A stretch of 64,000 nt of DNA, taken from Rhodococcus sp. WMMA185. GTDB taxonomy: Bacteria; Actinomycetota; Actinomycetes; Mycobacteriales; Mycobacteriaceae. Numbering within the stretch: the stretch's first letter is position 1; each line of letters starts with the position of its first letter. Under the pieces are notes generated by a model, which saw only the letters and a list, made by a program, of their open reading frames with translations, was not told where the DNA came from and ran no database searches. Location of the stretch: NCBI RefSeq assembly GCF_001767395.1, contig NZ_CP017014.1:1054001-1118000 (forward strand). Direction: 5' to 3'. Positions 26,228 through 36,046 of the stretch are shown piece by piece. Made by a program: the position numbers and the translations under genes.

Positions 26228-27556
26228 CTATCGATCCTCGGGATCGTCTGCGAACCCGGGGAGCCAGCGCGTGAGGATCGCCATGTACGGCGCGCACGCA
26301 TCCAGCTGAGCGCAGATCCCGACCGAGCCGACGAGAACCCGGAAAATCATCAGATACTCGGGCGGCAGACTCAGTGCACGGGCGGTGCGGAACTGGGGAC
26401 TGTTGACGTAGGTGGCAGGCCCCACAGCCTTCTGTAGCCAGGCACGGGTGAAGTGGAACGATTCGGATCGGATCGGATCGGTCAAGGGGCGCAGGTATTC
26501 TGCGATCTCCTCGTCAGTGACCGTTCTGCCCGGCAGAACAAACCCGTTGGCGTGCAGCAACTCCGTCAGTTCGTCGAACTGCTCGTGCAGTGACAGCCTG
26601 ACCATTTTTCCGAGGACCGGCGGAAGTCCGTGTGGGAAAGGCGCGGCGGCACCGAAGTCGATGACACCGAGACGGCCGTCGCTGTGCAACATGAAATTCC
26701 CCGGGTGCGGGTCGCAATGGAGCAGGCCTACCCGGGCCGGGGAGGCGAAGTGGAACTCGGCGAGCAGGGCCCCCGCAGCGTTGCGCTCCTCCGGCGTTCC
26801 GCGGGCGATTACGTCCGACAGGGGTCTTGCCGACATCCACTCGCTCACAACTACCTTCGGTGCGCTGGCGACGACGTGCGGGATCGCGAACTGTGGATCT
26901 CCTTCGTAGACCTTGGCGAACTGGCGCTGATGGTTCGCCTCGATTCGGTAGTCGAGTTCCTCTTCGGTCCGGGCGGTGAACTCCTCGATGACGGGCCGAA
27001 CGTCGACCCCTGGCATCGCCGACGTGAATAGACCGGCGAAGCGCCCGAGGGTCTTGAGATCTGCTCGCAGGGCTTCGTCTGCGCCGGGATACTGAACCTT
27101 GACTGCGACCTCGCGACCGTCCGACCACACTCCGCGGTGCACCTGACCGATGCTGGCTGACGCGATCGGGGTGTCGTCGAACGATTCGAAGCGTTCATGC
27201 CACTTCGTGCCCAACTGCTGGTCGAGCATCTTGTGAACCGCCCGCGTGGGTAGGGGAGGAGCTTGTGCCTGAAGCTTGTTGAGCGACTCGCGATACGGCT
27301 CGGCGAATTCCTCTGGGATCGCCGCTTCCATCACGCTCAGGGCTTGCCCCAGCTTCATGGCGCCACCCTTGAGCTCGCCGAGAACGGCGAATAATTGTTC
27401 GGCGGCTTTGGCGCTCAACTGGGCGTCGATGGCGTCCTTGTCGCCACCGGTCAGTTTCCTGCCGAGTCCCATGGCCGCACGCCCCGCGATTCCCAATGGA
27501 ATGCTCGCGAGTTTGGCGGTGCGGGCAGAACTCCTGCGAGGGATATCGGACACCAC
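26228..27556 (-). CDS. ABC1/AarF-family atypical kinase (Rv3197 type)
   Basis: The product is 442 residues from GTG 27556 (GTG 27553 also possible). ABC1 (UbiB) family features are the KxGQ segment GAMKLGQALS, the alanine-rich nucleotide loop ASASIGQVHRG, the lysine strand EVAVKVQYPG, the HRD-equivalent LLHCDPHPGNFML and the DFG-equivalent VIDFGAA. It is the orthologue of Rv3197, the neighbour of whiB7 in M. tuberculosis, reported as an ATP-hydrolysing protein that affects drug tolerance. Its start lies four bases after the stop of the E1-like gene, so the two are one transcript with the zincin gene upstream. No hydrophobic anchor is evident. Confidence 0.9.
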   Translation of the reverse strand: MVSDIPRRSSARTAKLASIPLGIAGRAAMGLGRKLTGGDKDAIDAQLSAKAAEQLFAVLGELKGGAMKLGQALSVMEAAIPEEFAEPYRESLNKLQAQAPPLPTRAVHKMLDQQLGTKWHERFESFDDTPIASASIGQVHRGVWSDGREVAVKVQYPGADEALRADLKTLGRFAGLFTSAMPGVDVRPVIEEFTARTEEELDYRIEANHQRQFAKVYEGDPQFAIPHVVASAPKVVVSEWMSARPLSDVIARGTPEERNAAGALLAEFHFASPARVGLLHCDPHPGNFMLHSDGRLGVIDFGAAAPFPHGLPPVLGKMVRLSLHEQFDELTELLHANGFVLPGRTVTDEEIAEYLRPLTDPIRSESFHFTRAWLQKAVGPATYVNSPQFRTARALSLPPEYLMIFRVLVGSVGICAQLDACAPYMAILTRWLPGFADDPEDR

Positions 27557-27560
27557 ACCA

Positions 27561-28454
27561 TCATGACGGAAGACGGCTCGGGTCGCCTGCGATGGGTGCC
27601 AGATAGGTGCAGCTGCAACTGTTCTGTTTGGGCCAGTGTCGGGTCACCAGCCGGTGGGCCGCGAGGTCGATCTCGAGGGTTGCGCCCAGACTGCTCGGCG
27701 GAGCGCTTCGGGGGGCCGACAGCACGGCTTCGAGCTGACCGAGCGCGACGGCGGTCGTGGCCATGATCACAGCCGGGCTTGCGTGTCCGACGGTCCCGAG
27801 CAGTTGAGCGGACAGGTGCGGCCAGTCCTCGTCGTACCCGGCACGAAGGAGGTCGGCGCACCGGAGACAACTGGTGTGGCCGGGTAGCACGAGTGGGCCC
27901 ACCACTCCGCGGCCGTCGCGTAGCCGAACCTGGAGGTGGGGTATCCCGTTCCGGACGAGGTCCGCGACGAGGCGGGGTTCTGCCACCAGATCGTCCGCGA
28001 GCACGACGCACCCGGCGTTCCACCGCGCAACATCGCCATCCGCGGAATACCGGGACGATCGTACGACCCGATTCCCGCCGTCGATCAGCGATTTCGAGAC
28101 CGCATCGGACAGGGGACCGCGCCCGTGCACCCGGATCGCGATGGGTTCTGCACTCGTTGGCGAACGTCCGGCTGCCATGAGTCCGGCTCTATCGAGATCG
28201 CCGAGAAGTCTGGTCACTTCGGCGACAGTCATTCCGAGCCCCACCGCGGTCCACAGGATGTGCGGACGTGAATTCTTGCCGTCGAGCAGTCGGAGTACGG
28301 CGAGAAGCTGTTCCGAGCGAAGACCCGCCGGTGGTGTGAGAACCACTGCATGCTCTGGATCCCAGCCGAGTTGGACCCGGCCGTCGCGGCGGACGAGCAC
28401 TGGGAGCCGAGGGTCGAGGGTGGCGCCGACCGCGCCTGGGTATTGGAAGCTCAC
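27561..28454 (-). CDS. E1-like protein of the azole-peptide (TOMM) docking type (Rv3196 type)
   Basis: The product is 297 residues from GTG 28454. The C-terminal half resembles ThiF-like 'ocin' proteins that present precursor peptides to YcaO cyclodehydratases: a Rossmann segment with IRVHGRGPLSDAVSKSLI, the zinc pair SCLRCADLLRAG and a last pair NSCSC near the C-terminus. The N-terminal 110 residues may be the peptide-binding winged helix. No YcaO, dehydrogenase or precursor peptide is encoded nearby, so it is an orphan. It corresponds to Rv3196 and is kept in the same order with the ABC1 kinase and zincin. No substrate is known. Confidence 0.75.
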   Translation of the reverse strand: MSFQYPGAVGATLDPRLPVLVRRDGRVQLGWDPEHAVVLTPPAGLRSEQLLAVLRLLDGKNSRPHILWTAVGLGMTVAEVTRLLGDLDRAGLMAAGRSPTSAEPIAIRVHGRGPLSDAVSKSLIDGGNRVVRSSRYSADGDVARWNAGCVVLADDLVAEPRLVADLVRNGIPHLQVRLRDGRGVVGPLVLPGHTSCLRCADLLRAGYDEDWPHLSAQLLGTVGHASPAVIMATTAVALGQLEAVLSAPRSAPPSSLGATLEIDLAAHRLVTRHWPKQNSCSCTYLAPIAGDPSRLPS

Positions 28455-28574
28455 CCCGCAGACGATGACACGGCTCGGTTAACCGAGAAGCCGTTGCAGA
28501 CGAGTTATCCACAGGCGGAAAGGTGCTCTGACCTGTAGATAACCCGCTGCCGGGAGAATGTCGCGATCCGCAGG

Positions 28575-30017
28575 TCAGGACTGAGGTTCGTCGTCTGGAT
28601 TCTCTCCGGACCGTTCGGCTTCTTCGGCGCGTTCACGCGCTAGCGTTGCCTCGAGCTGCTCCATCGGATTGTCGAAGTTGCCGCCGTCCGCACCCTTTCC
28701 GAGCACACGATCGACGAATGTGTCGGGGTTGTCGAGATCGGAGGAGTCGGGCAGCAGGTCGGGGTGAGCCCACACACTGTCACGCGAATCGATGGTCGAA
28801 TCGGAGGTCAGCCGGTTCCACAACTGCGCAGCCTCGCGTACCTTGCGGGGTCGCAGTTCGAGTCCGACCAGCGTCGCGAACGTCTGTTCGGCGGGTCCGC
28901 CGGTTGCGCGCCGACGACGCAGTGTCTCACTGAGAGCCCCTACGCCAGGGAGTCGGTCGTTGAGCGCGAACGCCACAACAACCTCGACCCAGCCCTCGAT
29001 GAGGGCGAGCAGCGTCTCGAGACGCTCGAGGGCCTGCTTCTGTTCCGGCGTGGTCTGCGGTTCGAATGCACCCTGCTGCAGGATGTTCTCGAGCTGAGAG
29101 GGATCGCCGAGCGCCGACGGATCGAGCCCCTTGGCCATCTCCTCGATGGCGGAGAAGTCCATTGTGATCCCGCGGGCGTACTCCTCGACAGTGGCGAGGA
29201 GGCGTTGGCGCAGCCACGGGACATGGCTGTAAAGGCGCTGGTAGGCGGCTTCTCGGGCGGCCAGGAAGACGAGGATCTCCCGGTCGGGCTGTTCGAGGCC
29301 CTTACTGAACCTCCCCACGGCAGCCGGAAGCAGAGCTCCCGTCCCGGTAGGCCCGAGGGGGAGTCCGATATCGGTGGAGGTGAGGACTTCTTTCGACAGC
29401 TGGCCCAGGGCCTGGCCGAGTTGGGAGCCGAACGCGAGACCACCCATCTGGTTCATCATGCCGAGCATGGGCCCGGCCATTTGCCGCGCTTCTTCGGGTA
29501 GACCTTGCACCCACATACCGGACACCTTCTCCGCGACGGGATCACACAGTCGCTTCCAGGTGTCGAGCGTGTTGTCGATCCAGTCGTTGGGGGTCCACGC
29601 GAGCGTCTTCGACGCACCGGCGGGCAACGTCGTCGCGGCATCGAGCCACAGCTCGGCCAGCCGCGTCGCTTCGGCGATCGCCTCGGAATTGCCTTGGGTG
29701 ATGGGAGCCACCGAACCTATTTGCTGGCGAGCGATTTTCTTGGCGAGGTCATAGTTGACGGGGCCACTCTGTTCACCCGACGCCATCGACGAGCCCATTC
29801 CGCTCAACATCTGGCCGAACTGGGTCAGCATCTGGCCGAGAGCCGCCGGATCGAACCCGCCTTGATCGAAGCCGCCGCTGGGGGACCCGCCCACCCCGAA
29901 TCCGAAGTCGCCGGAACCGCCCGAATTCTTGTCACGGTCTTGCCCGCTCTGACCTCCCGTGTTTTCTTCTCGGTCGGGATCGTCAGAGTTGGAGAAGCCG
30001 AACGGCGGATTGCTCAT
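28575..30017 (-). CDS. zincin-like metallopeptidase, DUF2342/TIGR03624 family (Rv3195 type)
   Basis: The product is 480 residues. The first 90 residues are low complexity, rich in Gly, Ser and Asp (MSNPPFGFSNSDDPDREEN...), without a signal peptide. The body is the zinc-dependent metalloprotease family PF10103, with the characteristic REAAYQRLYSHVPWL segment; family members carry a helix with metal ligands in this region. A C-terminal acidic tail follows (ERSGENPDDEPQS). It corresponds to Rv3195 and is the first gene of the minus-strand run with the E1-like and ABC1 genes. Substrate unknown; the gap to the E1-like gene is 120 bases. Confidence 0.85.
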   Translation of the reverse strand: MSNPPFGFSNSDDPDREENTGGQSGQDRDKNSGGSGDFGFGVGGSPSGGFDQGGFDPAALGQMLTQFGQMLSGMGSSMASGEQSGPVNYDLAKKIARQQIGSVAPITQGNSEAIAEATRLAELWLDAATTLPAGASKTLAWTPNDWIDNTLDTWKRLCDPVAEKVSGMWVQGLPEEARQMAGPMLGMMNQMGGLAFGSQLGQALGQLSKEVLTSTDIGLPLGPTGTGALLPAAVGRFSKGLEQPDREILVFLAAREAAYQRLYSHVPWLRQRLLATVEEYARGITMDFSAIEEMAKGLDPSALGDPSQLENILQQGAFEPQTTPEQKQALERLETLLALIEGWVEVVVAFALNDRLPGVGALSETLRRRRATGGPAEQTFATLVGLELRPRKVREAAQLWNRLTSDSTIDSRDSVWAHPDLLPDSSDLDNPDTFVDRVLGKGADGGNFDNPMEQLEATLARERAEEAERSGENPDDEPQS

Positions 30018-30123
30018 ACCCCAACGTTACAAGGCGTAGGCATCCCTAGGTGCCTGCCGTATCACGCTGATGGCGAACATGCCGATAGGCGCTGCATTCG
30101 GGTCGCGCTCTACGCTGGTTCAG

Positions 30124-31146
30124 GTGAATCGACGGATCGTGACGCTTCTGGCTGCGCTGGCCCCGATCGTGCTGTTGGGCCTCCTCGGCACGATGGTCAA
30201 GGTGCCATTCGTGGCTCTGGGGCCGGGCCCCACGTTCAACACTCTCGGGGAAGTGGGCGGTGAGGAGGTCGTCGCCATCGAGGGTACGGATGTGGACCCG
30301 ACGTCCGGCCATCTCAACATGACGACCGTCGCCGTGCGCGACGATCTCAACGTGTTCGAGGCGTTCGGGCTGTGGGCGAGTGGACGTCAAGGCATCGTGC
30401 CTCGCGAGGAAGTGTATCCGCCGGACAGGTCGAAAGATGAGGTCCAGCAAGAGAACGAGGCCGACTTCGAGCAGTCGGAGGACAGCGCCGAACTCGCTGC
30501 ACTGCATTACTTGGGTGAACCGGTGAACCTCCGCGTCGCTCAGGTCGTCGACGACGGCCCCTCCATCGGTGTTCTGCGTTCAGGCGATGAGTTGGTCAGT
30601 GTCAATGGCATGCCGGTCTCGACGGTCGGGAGCGTTCAGCGAGCCGTCGCGGCTGTGGAGCCGGGTACAGAGGTGACGATCGTGGTCATCCGGGACGGCG
30701 CCGAGGCGACGGTGCCCGTTGTGCTCGGATCCCGTCCGGACGACGAATCCGAGGGATATCTGGGAATCGTCCCCGAGGAGGTTCCCGACGTCCCGTTCAC
30801 CGTGGAGTTCAATCTCGCCGACGTGGGGGGTCCCTCGGCCGGACTGATGTTCGCCCTTGCCGTGGTCGACAAACTCAGCCCAGGGGACCTCAACGGTGGC
30901 AAGTTCGTTGCCGGGACGGGCACCATCGACTCCGACGGGGAAGTGGGTCCGATCGGCGGCATCAAGTACAAGTTGATCGCAGCGAGCGAGGCCGGCGCCG
31001 AGACGTTCCTCGTCCCCGCGGGGAACTGCGACGAGGCTCGGCAGGGTGCACCGGACGGACTTCGGTTAGTGAAGGTCGACGACCTCGACGGAGCTGTCGA
31101 CGCTCTCGAGGCAGTCAACACGGGCGGTTCCGCACCGATGTGCTGA
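30124..31146 (+). CDS. PDZ-domain Lon-like (S16) serine protease, membrane-anchored
   Basis: The product is 340 residues from GTG 30124 (VNRRIVTLLAALAPIVLL), which matches the start of Rv3194c; an ATG at 30070 is less likely. A single N-terminal transmembrane segment (about 8-30) anchors it, with VPFVALGPGPTFNTLG after it. A PDZ domain follows (DDGPSIGVLRSGDELVSVNG). The S16 protease domain has the Ser in GGPSAGLMFAL and the Lys in GGIKYKLIAASEAGAE, the Ser-Lys dyad of Lon. It lacks an ATPase, so it acts as a stand-alone extracytoplasmic protease. It is divergent from the zincin gene. Confidence 0.92.
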   Translation: MNRRIVTLLAALAPIVLLGLLGTMVKVPFVALGPGPTFNTLGEVGGEEVVAIEGTDVDPTSGHLNMTTVAVRDDLNVFEAFGLWASGRQGIVPREEVYPPDRSKDEVQQENEADFEQSEDSAELAALHYLGEPVNLRVAQVVDDGPSIGVLRSGDELVSVNGMPVSTVGSVQRAVAAVEPGTEVTIVVIRDGAEATVPVVLGSRPDDESEGYLGIVPEEVPDVPFTVEFNLADVGGPSAGLMFALAVVDKLSPGDLNGGKFVAGTGTIDSDGEVGPIGGIKYKLIAASEAGAETFLVPAGNCDEARQGAPDGLRLVKVDDLDGAVDALEAVNTGGSAPMC

Positions 31147-31165
31147 TCAGGCCGCGCTGCGACGG

Positions 31166-31768
31166 TCAGTCGTCTTCGGGCGCGTCGAAGGTGGCGTGTA
31201 GCGCGCCCACGAGATTCGGAGCGAGGTTCTCGTAGGTCAGTAGTTCGATTCCGGCGTAGGGGTCGGAGTCGTCGTCAGGGCGCAATTGCATCAGGCACAG
31301 CGACGGCCCGTCGCGCAGAACGGCCGCGATCAACCGGGCGGACCTGCGGTCCGGATGGGATTCGGCGGCGGCGCGGGCCGCGTTGTCTGCGGCGTCACGG
31401 TCGTAGAGCAGCGGTGCGAGCGCGTCGTCGAGGTCGGACTCCGCTTCGGGTGGGAGGACGACGATCTCCTGAACAAGTACGCAGCCGACGACGGACTCGG
31501 GCCAACTGGTGGTGGCGAGGAATTCGTCGAGCGCACGTGACCCGCCGTCGATGTCCTCAGGAAACGGGTCCTGCTCCACAGGGGTCAGCTCGGAACCGTC
31601 GAGAAGCTGATCGAGAAGGTTCGGTTCGGCCGCGGCGAGCAGTTCGGTCGGGACGAGTGCGAACATCTGGGGCGGTTGATCCCACCCTCCGGCATCGACG
31701 AATTCGACTACCTCACGCACACACCGGGCTAGTGCATTCGTCTCACCGTTCACATTTTCTTCACTCAC
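31166..31768 (-). CDS. PPA1309 family protein (Rv3192 type)
   Basis: The product is about 200 residues if it starts at GTG 31768 ([13 protein letters not shown]); the frame is open to 31810. The PPA1309 family is a conserved actinobacterial family of unknown function. The protein is acidic, has no membrane segment or signal peptide, and ends DAPEDD. Conserved-looking stretches are [19 protein letters not shown] and [20 protein letters not shown]. It corresponds to Rv3192 and is convergent with the Lon-like gene at a 19-base gap. Confidence 0.85.
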   Translation of the reverse strand: MSEENVNGETNALARCVREVVEFVDAGGWDQPPQMFALVPTELLAAAEPNLLDQLLDGSELTPVEQDPFPEDIDGGSRALDEFLATTSWPESVVGCVLVQEIVVLPPEAESDLDDALAPLLYDRDAADNAARAAAESHPDRRSARLIAAVLRDGPSLCLMQLRPDDDSDPYAGIELLTYENLAPNLVGALHATFDAPEDD

Positions 31769-31928
31769 AGCCTCATTTTCGCACCCCGGAATCCGGACCG
31801 ACGGTCGCATCTCGCAGATGTTACGTAGGGTGGGACGAAACGGTCACGCACTCGATGTTGGGGTGTGGGAGACTGTCGGGCAGTCGATCGCGGCGTGTGA
31901 GCGTCGCCGAGTTCTTGGAGTGTGGCTA

Positions 31929-34862
31929 GTGGGCATGCGGCCCCCCGCAGGATTACCATCGTTGTCCAAGCGCAGTCGTGTGCTGCTGGTTTTGGCGCTC
32001 GTCGCCGCAGTGCTACTGCTGGTAGGTCCCCGCCTGATCAGTACCTATACGGACTGGTTGTGGTTCGGTGAAGTGGGATTCCGCAGCGTCTTCACCAAGG
32101 TTCTCCTCACGCGTGTGGTCATTTTCCTGGTGGTCGCTGCCGTCGTCGGCCTGATCATCTGGCTTGCGCTGCTGCTCGCCTACCGGTCGCGGCCGGTCTT
32201 CGTCCCGGTCTCAGGGCCGAATGATCCCGTGGCGCGCTACCGCACCACCGTGATGTCGCGCCTGCGCCTGTTCGGCCTGGCAATTCCCATCGTCATCGGA
32301 CTGTTCGCCGGTTTGGTCGCCCAGTCCAGTTGGGTGACGGTCCAGCTGTTCTTCAATGGCGGAACGTTCGGAGTCACCGACCCGGAATTCGGACTAGACG
32401 TCGGTTTCTACACCTTCGACCTGCCGTTCTACCGGTTCGTTCTCAACTGGCTGTTCGTGGCGGTTCTGCTCGCGTTCTTCGCCAGCCTGGTGACGCACTA
32501 CATCTTCGGTGGGCTGAAATTGGCAGGTCGGGGAGGCGCACTTACGAACGCGGCGCGTGTCCAGTTGGCCGTGCTGGCGGGAACGTTCATTCTCCTCAAA
32601 GCTGTCGCTTATTGGTTCGATCGGTACTCACTGCTGTCGAGTAGCAGGAAGGAACCTACGTTTACAGGCGGCAGCTTCACCGACATGAATGCGGTGCTGC
32701 AGGCCAAGATGATTCTGCTGGCGATCGCGGTGATCTGCGCGATTGCCTTCTTCGCCGCGATATTCATGCGTGACCTGCGTATCCCGGCGCTGGCGACGGC
32801 GCTTCTGGTTCTCTCATCGGTTCTGGTGGGCGCGGTGTGGCCACTGGTGGTGGAACAGTTCTCGGTCAAGCCGAACGCGGCCCAGAAGGAGAGCCCGTAC
32901 ATCGAGCGGAACATCCAGGCGACGCGGCAGGCGTATGGGATCACAGAAGACAACATCGACTACGCCGCCTACCCGGGTGTCGGCACTCAGCAGCCTCAGG
33001 ACGTCCCCGCGGACGTGACGACGATCGCCAACGCGCGTTTGCTGGACCCGGCCATCCTGTCGCCCACATTCACCGCACAGCAGCAGTTGAAGAACTTCTA
33101 CGGGTTCCCCGCGACGCTCAACGTCGATCGGTACGAGACTGACGGTCAACTGCGAGACTACGTCGTTGCTGCGCGCGAACTCGCGCCGGCCAACCTGACC
33201 GGAAACCAGACCGACTGGATCAACCGCCATACCGTGTACACCCACGGCAACGGGTTCATCGCTGCACAGGCCAACCAGGTGACTGCAGCCGAGGGCGAAG
33301 ACGATGACAACACCGGCGGTTACCCGCTCTACAACGTGAGCGATCTCTTTTCGCAGCCCACCGACCCGGCCCTCCAAGTGGACAACCCGCGGATCTACTA
33401 CGGCGAGTTGATCGCCCAGTCCGACCCCGACTACGCCATCGTCGGGGGATCGCCGGGAGATGCTCCGCGAGAGTACGACACCGACGACTCCAACTACACC
33501 TACACAGGTTCCGGTGGAGTGCCGATCGGTAACTGGTTCAACCGACTGGCCTTCGCCGCCAAATTCACCGAGCGGAACATTCTGTTCTCCGGTGCGATCG
33601 GCTCGGACTCGAAGATCATCTACAACCGTGACCCCCGCGACCGCGTGCGGCAAGTGGCACCATGGCTGACCACCGACGGCTCCGTGTACCCGGCCGTTGT
33701 GGACGGCAAGGTCCAATGGATCGTCGACGCCTATACGACGCTCGAGGACTATCCCTACGCGCAGCGCAGTTCGCTCGACGGATTGGTCGAGGACAGCATC
33801 GACCAGAACACCGGACGCTTGATTCCGCGCAAGGAGGTGTCGTACATCCGGAACTCGGTCAAGGCCACCGTCGACGCGTACGACGGCACCGTGACGCTGT
33901 ACCAGGTGGACGAGAACGATCCGGTGCTGAAGGCATGGATGGGAGTGTTCCCCGACACCGTCAAGCCGAAGAGCGACGTCAGTGCAGACCTGCAGGCACA
34001 CTTCCGCTACCCGGAAGATCTGTTCAAGGTTCAGCGGGAGATGTTGGCCAAGTACCACGTGGACGATCCGAACGAGTTCTTCACGAACAACGCGTTCTGG
34101 TCGGTTCCGAGTGATCCCACGATCGATACGACTGCCAATCAGCCTCCCTATTACGTCCTGGTCGGTGGTACGGAAACGGCGCAACCCGAGTTCCGTCTGA
34201 CGAGCCCCATGGTGGGCTTCAACCGCGAGTTGTTGTCGGCGTACATTTCGGTTGCCTCGGATCCGGAGAACTACGGCAAGTTCAATGTGTTGCAGCTACC
34301 GACTGACACGCAGACTCAGGGACCGCAACAGGCCCAGAACGCGATGACCTCCAACTCGAGGGTTGCCAGTGAGTTGTCGCTGCTGAGGCAGTCGAACAGG
34401 ATCCAATTCGGAAACCTGCTCACACTACCCATCGCCGACGGCGGCATTCTCTACGTGGAGCCGCTGTACACCCAGAGGAATTCTGCGAACTCGTTCCCGC
34501 AGCTTGCGCGGGTCCTGGTGAGCTTCAGTGACACCAACGGCATCCGGGTCGGATACGCGCCGACGTTGGCTGAAGCACTCAGTCAGGTGTTCGGTGCAGG
34601 CACTGGTTCTGTTGCCACGGAGCCCAGCGATGAAGCCGTACTTGCCGGGGAGCAGACGGGTGAGGCGACGCCGCAACCGGCGGCGGCCGAACCGCCGCCT
34701 GCGACACTTCCCGCGCCGGACGCGGACGCTGCCATCAACGAACTCAACGCATCGTTGGATGCGCTGACCGCGGCCCAGCAAAGTGGTGATTTCGCCGCCT
34801 ACGGTGCGGCGCTCGCCAGGCTCCAGAATGCGGTGGACGCCTACGAGGCGATCCCGCGGTAG
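31929..34862 (+). CDS. UPF0182 family membrane protein (Rv3193c type)
   Basis: The product is 977 residues from GTG 31929 ([12 protein letters not shown]), matching the MGMRP start of the M. tuberculosis protein. The first 320 residues contain about seven transmembrane helices with [15 protein letters not shown] between the first two. The rest is a large soluble, predicted extracytoplasmic region with many Tyr and Asn. The C-terminal 100 residues are a Pro/Ala-rich linker followed by a short helical segment ([21 protein letters not shown]). The function of the family is unknown. A strong terminator follows. Confidence 0.92.
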   Translation: MGMRPPAGLPSLSKRSRVLLVLALVAAVLLLVGPRLISTYTDWLWFGEVGFRSVFTKVLLTRVVIFLVVAAVVGLIIWLALLLAYRSRPVFVPVSGPNDPVARYRTTVMSRLRLFGLAIPIVIGLFAGLVAQSSWVTVQLFFNGGTFGVTDPEFGLDVGFYTFDLPFYRFVLNWLFVAVLLAFFASLVTHYIFGGLKLAGRGGALTNAARVQLAVLAGTFILLKAVAYWFDRYSLLSSSRKEPTFTGGSFTDMNAVLQAKMILLAIAVICAIAFFAAIFMRDLRIPALATALLVLSSVLVGAVWPLVVEQFSVKPNAAQKESPYIERNIQATRQAYGITEDNIDYAAYPGVGTQQPQDVPADVTTIANARLLDPAILSPTFTAQQQLKNFYGFPATLNVDRYETDGQLRDYVVAARELAPANLTGNQTDWINRHTVYTHGNGFIAAQANQVTAAEGEDDDNTGGYPLYNVSDLFSQPTDPALQVDNPRIYYGELIAQSDPDYAIVGGSPGDAPREYDTDDSNYTYTGSGGVPIGNWFNRLAFAAKFTERNILFSGAIGSDSKIIYNRDPRDRVRQVAPWLTTDGSVYPAVVDGKVQWIVDAYTTLEDYPYAQRSSLDGLVEDSIDQNTGRLIPRKEVSYIRNSVKATVDAYDGTVTLYQVDENDPVLKAWMGVFPDTVKPKSDVSADLQAHFRYPEDLFKVQREMLAKYHVDDPNEFFTNNAFWSVPSDPTIDTTANQPPYYVLVGGTETAQPEFRLTSPMVGFNRELLSAYISVASDPENYGKFNVLQLPTDTQTQGPQQAQNAMTSNSRVASELSLLRQSNRIQFGNLLTLPIADGGILYVEPLYTQRNSANSFPQLARVLVSFSDTNGIRVGYAPTLAEALSQVFGAGTGSVATEPSDEAVLAGEQTGEATPQPAAAEPPPATLPAPDADAAINELNASLDALTAAQQSGDFAAYGAALARLQNAVDAYEAIPR

Positions 34863-34885
34863 GGGCTTCTCGGTCACACACAGAG

Positions 34886-34930
34886 ATGACGAGGCCCTGC
34901 CATCCGAACCGGATGGCAGGGCCTCGTCAT
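34886..34930 (+). terminator. strong intrinsic terminator after the UPF0182 gene
   Basis: A perfect 21-bp stem (34886-34906 with 34910-34930, arms starting ATGACGAGGCC) closes a 3-base AAC loop. It starts 24 bases after the stop codon. The symmetrical arms end in ATG/CAT without a U-tract, so termination would depend on stem strength. Confidence 0.85.
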
Positions 34931-35123
34931 ATGGGCGGGCGGTCATCTGCCGGGACAGTCGTCGCAGCAAGTCGGGCGGCGGCTGCTGGACGGCACTCGA
35001 GAGACTTCTCGTTGCGCCGCCGTTATGCGATGGGAATCAAAGACGACTCGTTGATCGGCTCATATCGAAAAGGTTCTCATGAGGTCTCGAAGTGGTGTCG
35101 GGCGAAAAGGTGGCGGAAACGAA

Positions 35124-35164
35124 GAGGTGCCCTGCGTGCAGTTGTGCTGCACGCAGGGCACCTC
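35124..35164 (-). terminator. terminator downstream of the Rpf gene
   Basis: An 18-bp perfect stem (35124-35141 with 35147-35164, arms GAGGTGCCCTGCGTGCAG) has a 5-base loop. It lies 18 bases beyond the stop of the minus-strand rpf gene, with a CTTCGTTTCC run on its downstream side. Confidence 0.8.
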
Positions 35165-35182
35165 CAAGTACTGTTCTGCGGA

Positions 35183-35515
35183 TCAGAGGTACTTCCCGCA
35201 CACCGGCCAAGCGCCTGGTCCCTGACCTGCCAGGACATTCTCGGCGACCCGAATCTGCTCCTCGCGCGACGCGTTGGCCGCAGACCCGGTTCCACCGAAT
35301 TCGGCCCAGGTGCTGTCGGTGAACTGCAGACCGCCCCTGAAACCATTGCCCGTGTCTGCGGCCCAGTTTCCGCTGCTCTCGCACATTGCGACGGCATCCC
35401 AGTTGTGGGAGGCGGCAGAGGCGGTGCCGGTGCTCAGACCGAGCGGCACAACCAGAAGTGCCCCGGCCAGCGTGACTGCGCCCATGGTCCGCTTGACGAT
35501 GCTGATGTTGGTCAT
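35183..35515 (-). CDS. resuscitation-promoting factor-like transglycosylase
   Basis: The product is 110 residues from ATG 35515 (MTNISIVKRTMGAVTL), preceded by GAGAGGAAGC. A signal peptide ends in TASA-ASHNW. The mature part is one Rpf domain: SHNWDAVAMCESSGNW with the catalytic Glu after Cys, GNGFRGGLQFTDSTWAEFGG, and the second Cys in WPVCGKYL for the conserved disulfide. Rpf cleaves peptidoglycan outside the cell and supports exit from dormancy. It has no LysM or extra domain, so it is the short RpfC/RpfE-like form. A CRP/GlxR-type box lies 317 bases upstream and the leader is long. Confidence 0.92.
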   Translation of the reverse strand: MTNISIVKRTMGAVTLAGALLVVPLGLSTGTASAASHNWDAVAMCESSGNWAADTGNGFRGGLQFTDSTWAEFGGTGSAANASREEQIRVAENVLAGQGPGAWPVCGKYL

Positions 35516-35831
35516 GTGGTGCTTCCTCTCCGCGTTTGCCGACGAGGTAGGCCTGCGGGAATCGGCTGGTGCGCCGGTCCGGGCGATCGATCCGTTCTCG
35601 TCCTTGCCCCTCGAGGTGTGGGGATTCCGGATCCCGCGGGGCAAGGTAAGGCTGCGGCGGGCCGGCGTTGCCCGGTGGTTTCGGGCTGGTCACGAACGTA
35701 CGTGTCGATCACAGAATGGTCACGGTCCGATTTTCTGAAACGGGCGTACAAATACCGACTACCTTGATTCCCGTTTTCGCAGGTCGTCCATTACATTGCC
35801 GAACACGCGCGTCGAGGCGGATTGGCGGAAG
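35516..35831 (-). promoter_or_regulatory. long upstream region and leader of rpf
   Basis: This stretch and the bases up to the fMet tRNA (35965) hold no gene, about 450 bases in all. It is lower in coding signal and contains inverted repeats such as CCTTGCCCC (35602-35610) with GGGGCAAGG (35638-35646). I looked for the core of a c-di-AMP (ydaO) riboswitch, which many actinobacterial rpf genes carry, and did not see the conserved GGGGTGAAT or CAGCTAAC blocks. A promoter cannot be placed with confidence. Confidence 0.5.
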
Positions 35832-35847
35832 TGTGACGAGGGTCACA
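35832..35847. promoter_or_regulatory. CRP/GlxR-type binding site upstream of rpf
   Basis: TGTGACGAGGGTCACA is a perfect TGTGA-N6-TCACA palindrome, the consensus for CRP-family regulators (CRP in mycobacteria, GlxR in corynebacteria). rpf genes in both groups are controlled by these cAMP-linked regulators. It lies 317 bases upstream of the rpf start and about 120 bases before the tRNA-fMet. Confidence 0.7.
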
Positions 35848-35965
35848 TCATTTGGTAACGGATGTGATTCGTGTGATTGCTCGAAGGCTCAAAGAGGTTG
35901 CCGTCCAGACACTTTCCGGCGGATTTGCAATCGGTTCCTTCGTTCGTGTAACTTCATTGTCGCAA

Positions 35966-36042
35966 CGCGGGGTGGAGCAGCTCGGTAGCTCGCTGGGCTC
36001 ATAACCCAGAGGTCGCAGGTTCAAATCCTGTCCCCGCTACCA
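35966..36042 (+). tRNA. initiator tRNA-fMet (CAT)
   Basis: A 77-base cloverleaf with encoded CCA. Acceptor CGCGGGG pairs with CCCCGC and leaves C1 unpaired against T72, a mark of initiator tRNAs. The anticodon arm CTGGG-CTCATAA-CCCAG has the three G-C pairs of initiators. The D arm GGAGCAGCTCGGTAGCTC and T arm CAGGTTCAAATCCTG are standard. Confidence 0.95.
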
Positions 36043-36046
36043 CCGA

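Noticed and set aside
32814-34184. Minus-strand ORF of 456 codons under the UPF0182 gene
   Set aside because: Val/Asp/Arg-rich antisense frame, no domain; the plus-strand protein aligns with a known family.
35516-35830. c-di-AMP (ydaO) riboswitch upstream of rpf
   Set aside because: Conserved blocks of the aptamer could not be found on the minus strand, although many actinobacterial rpf genes have one.
35966-36042. tRNA-fMet as an attachment site of an island
   Set aside because: Downstream genes are ordinary and no integrase or repeated tRNA end is visible.
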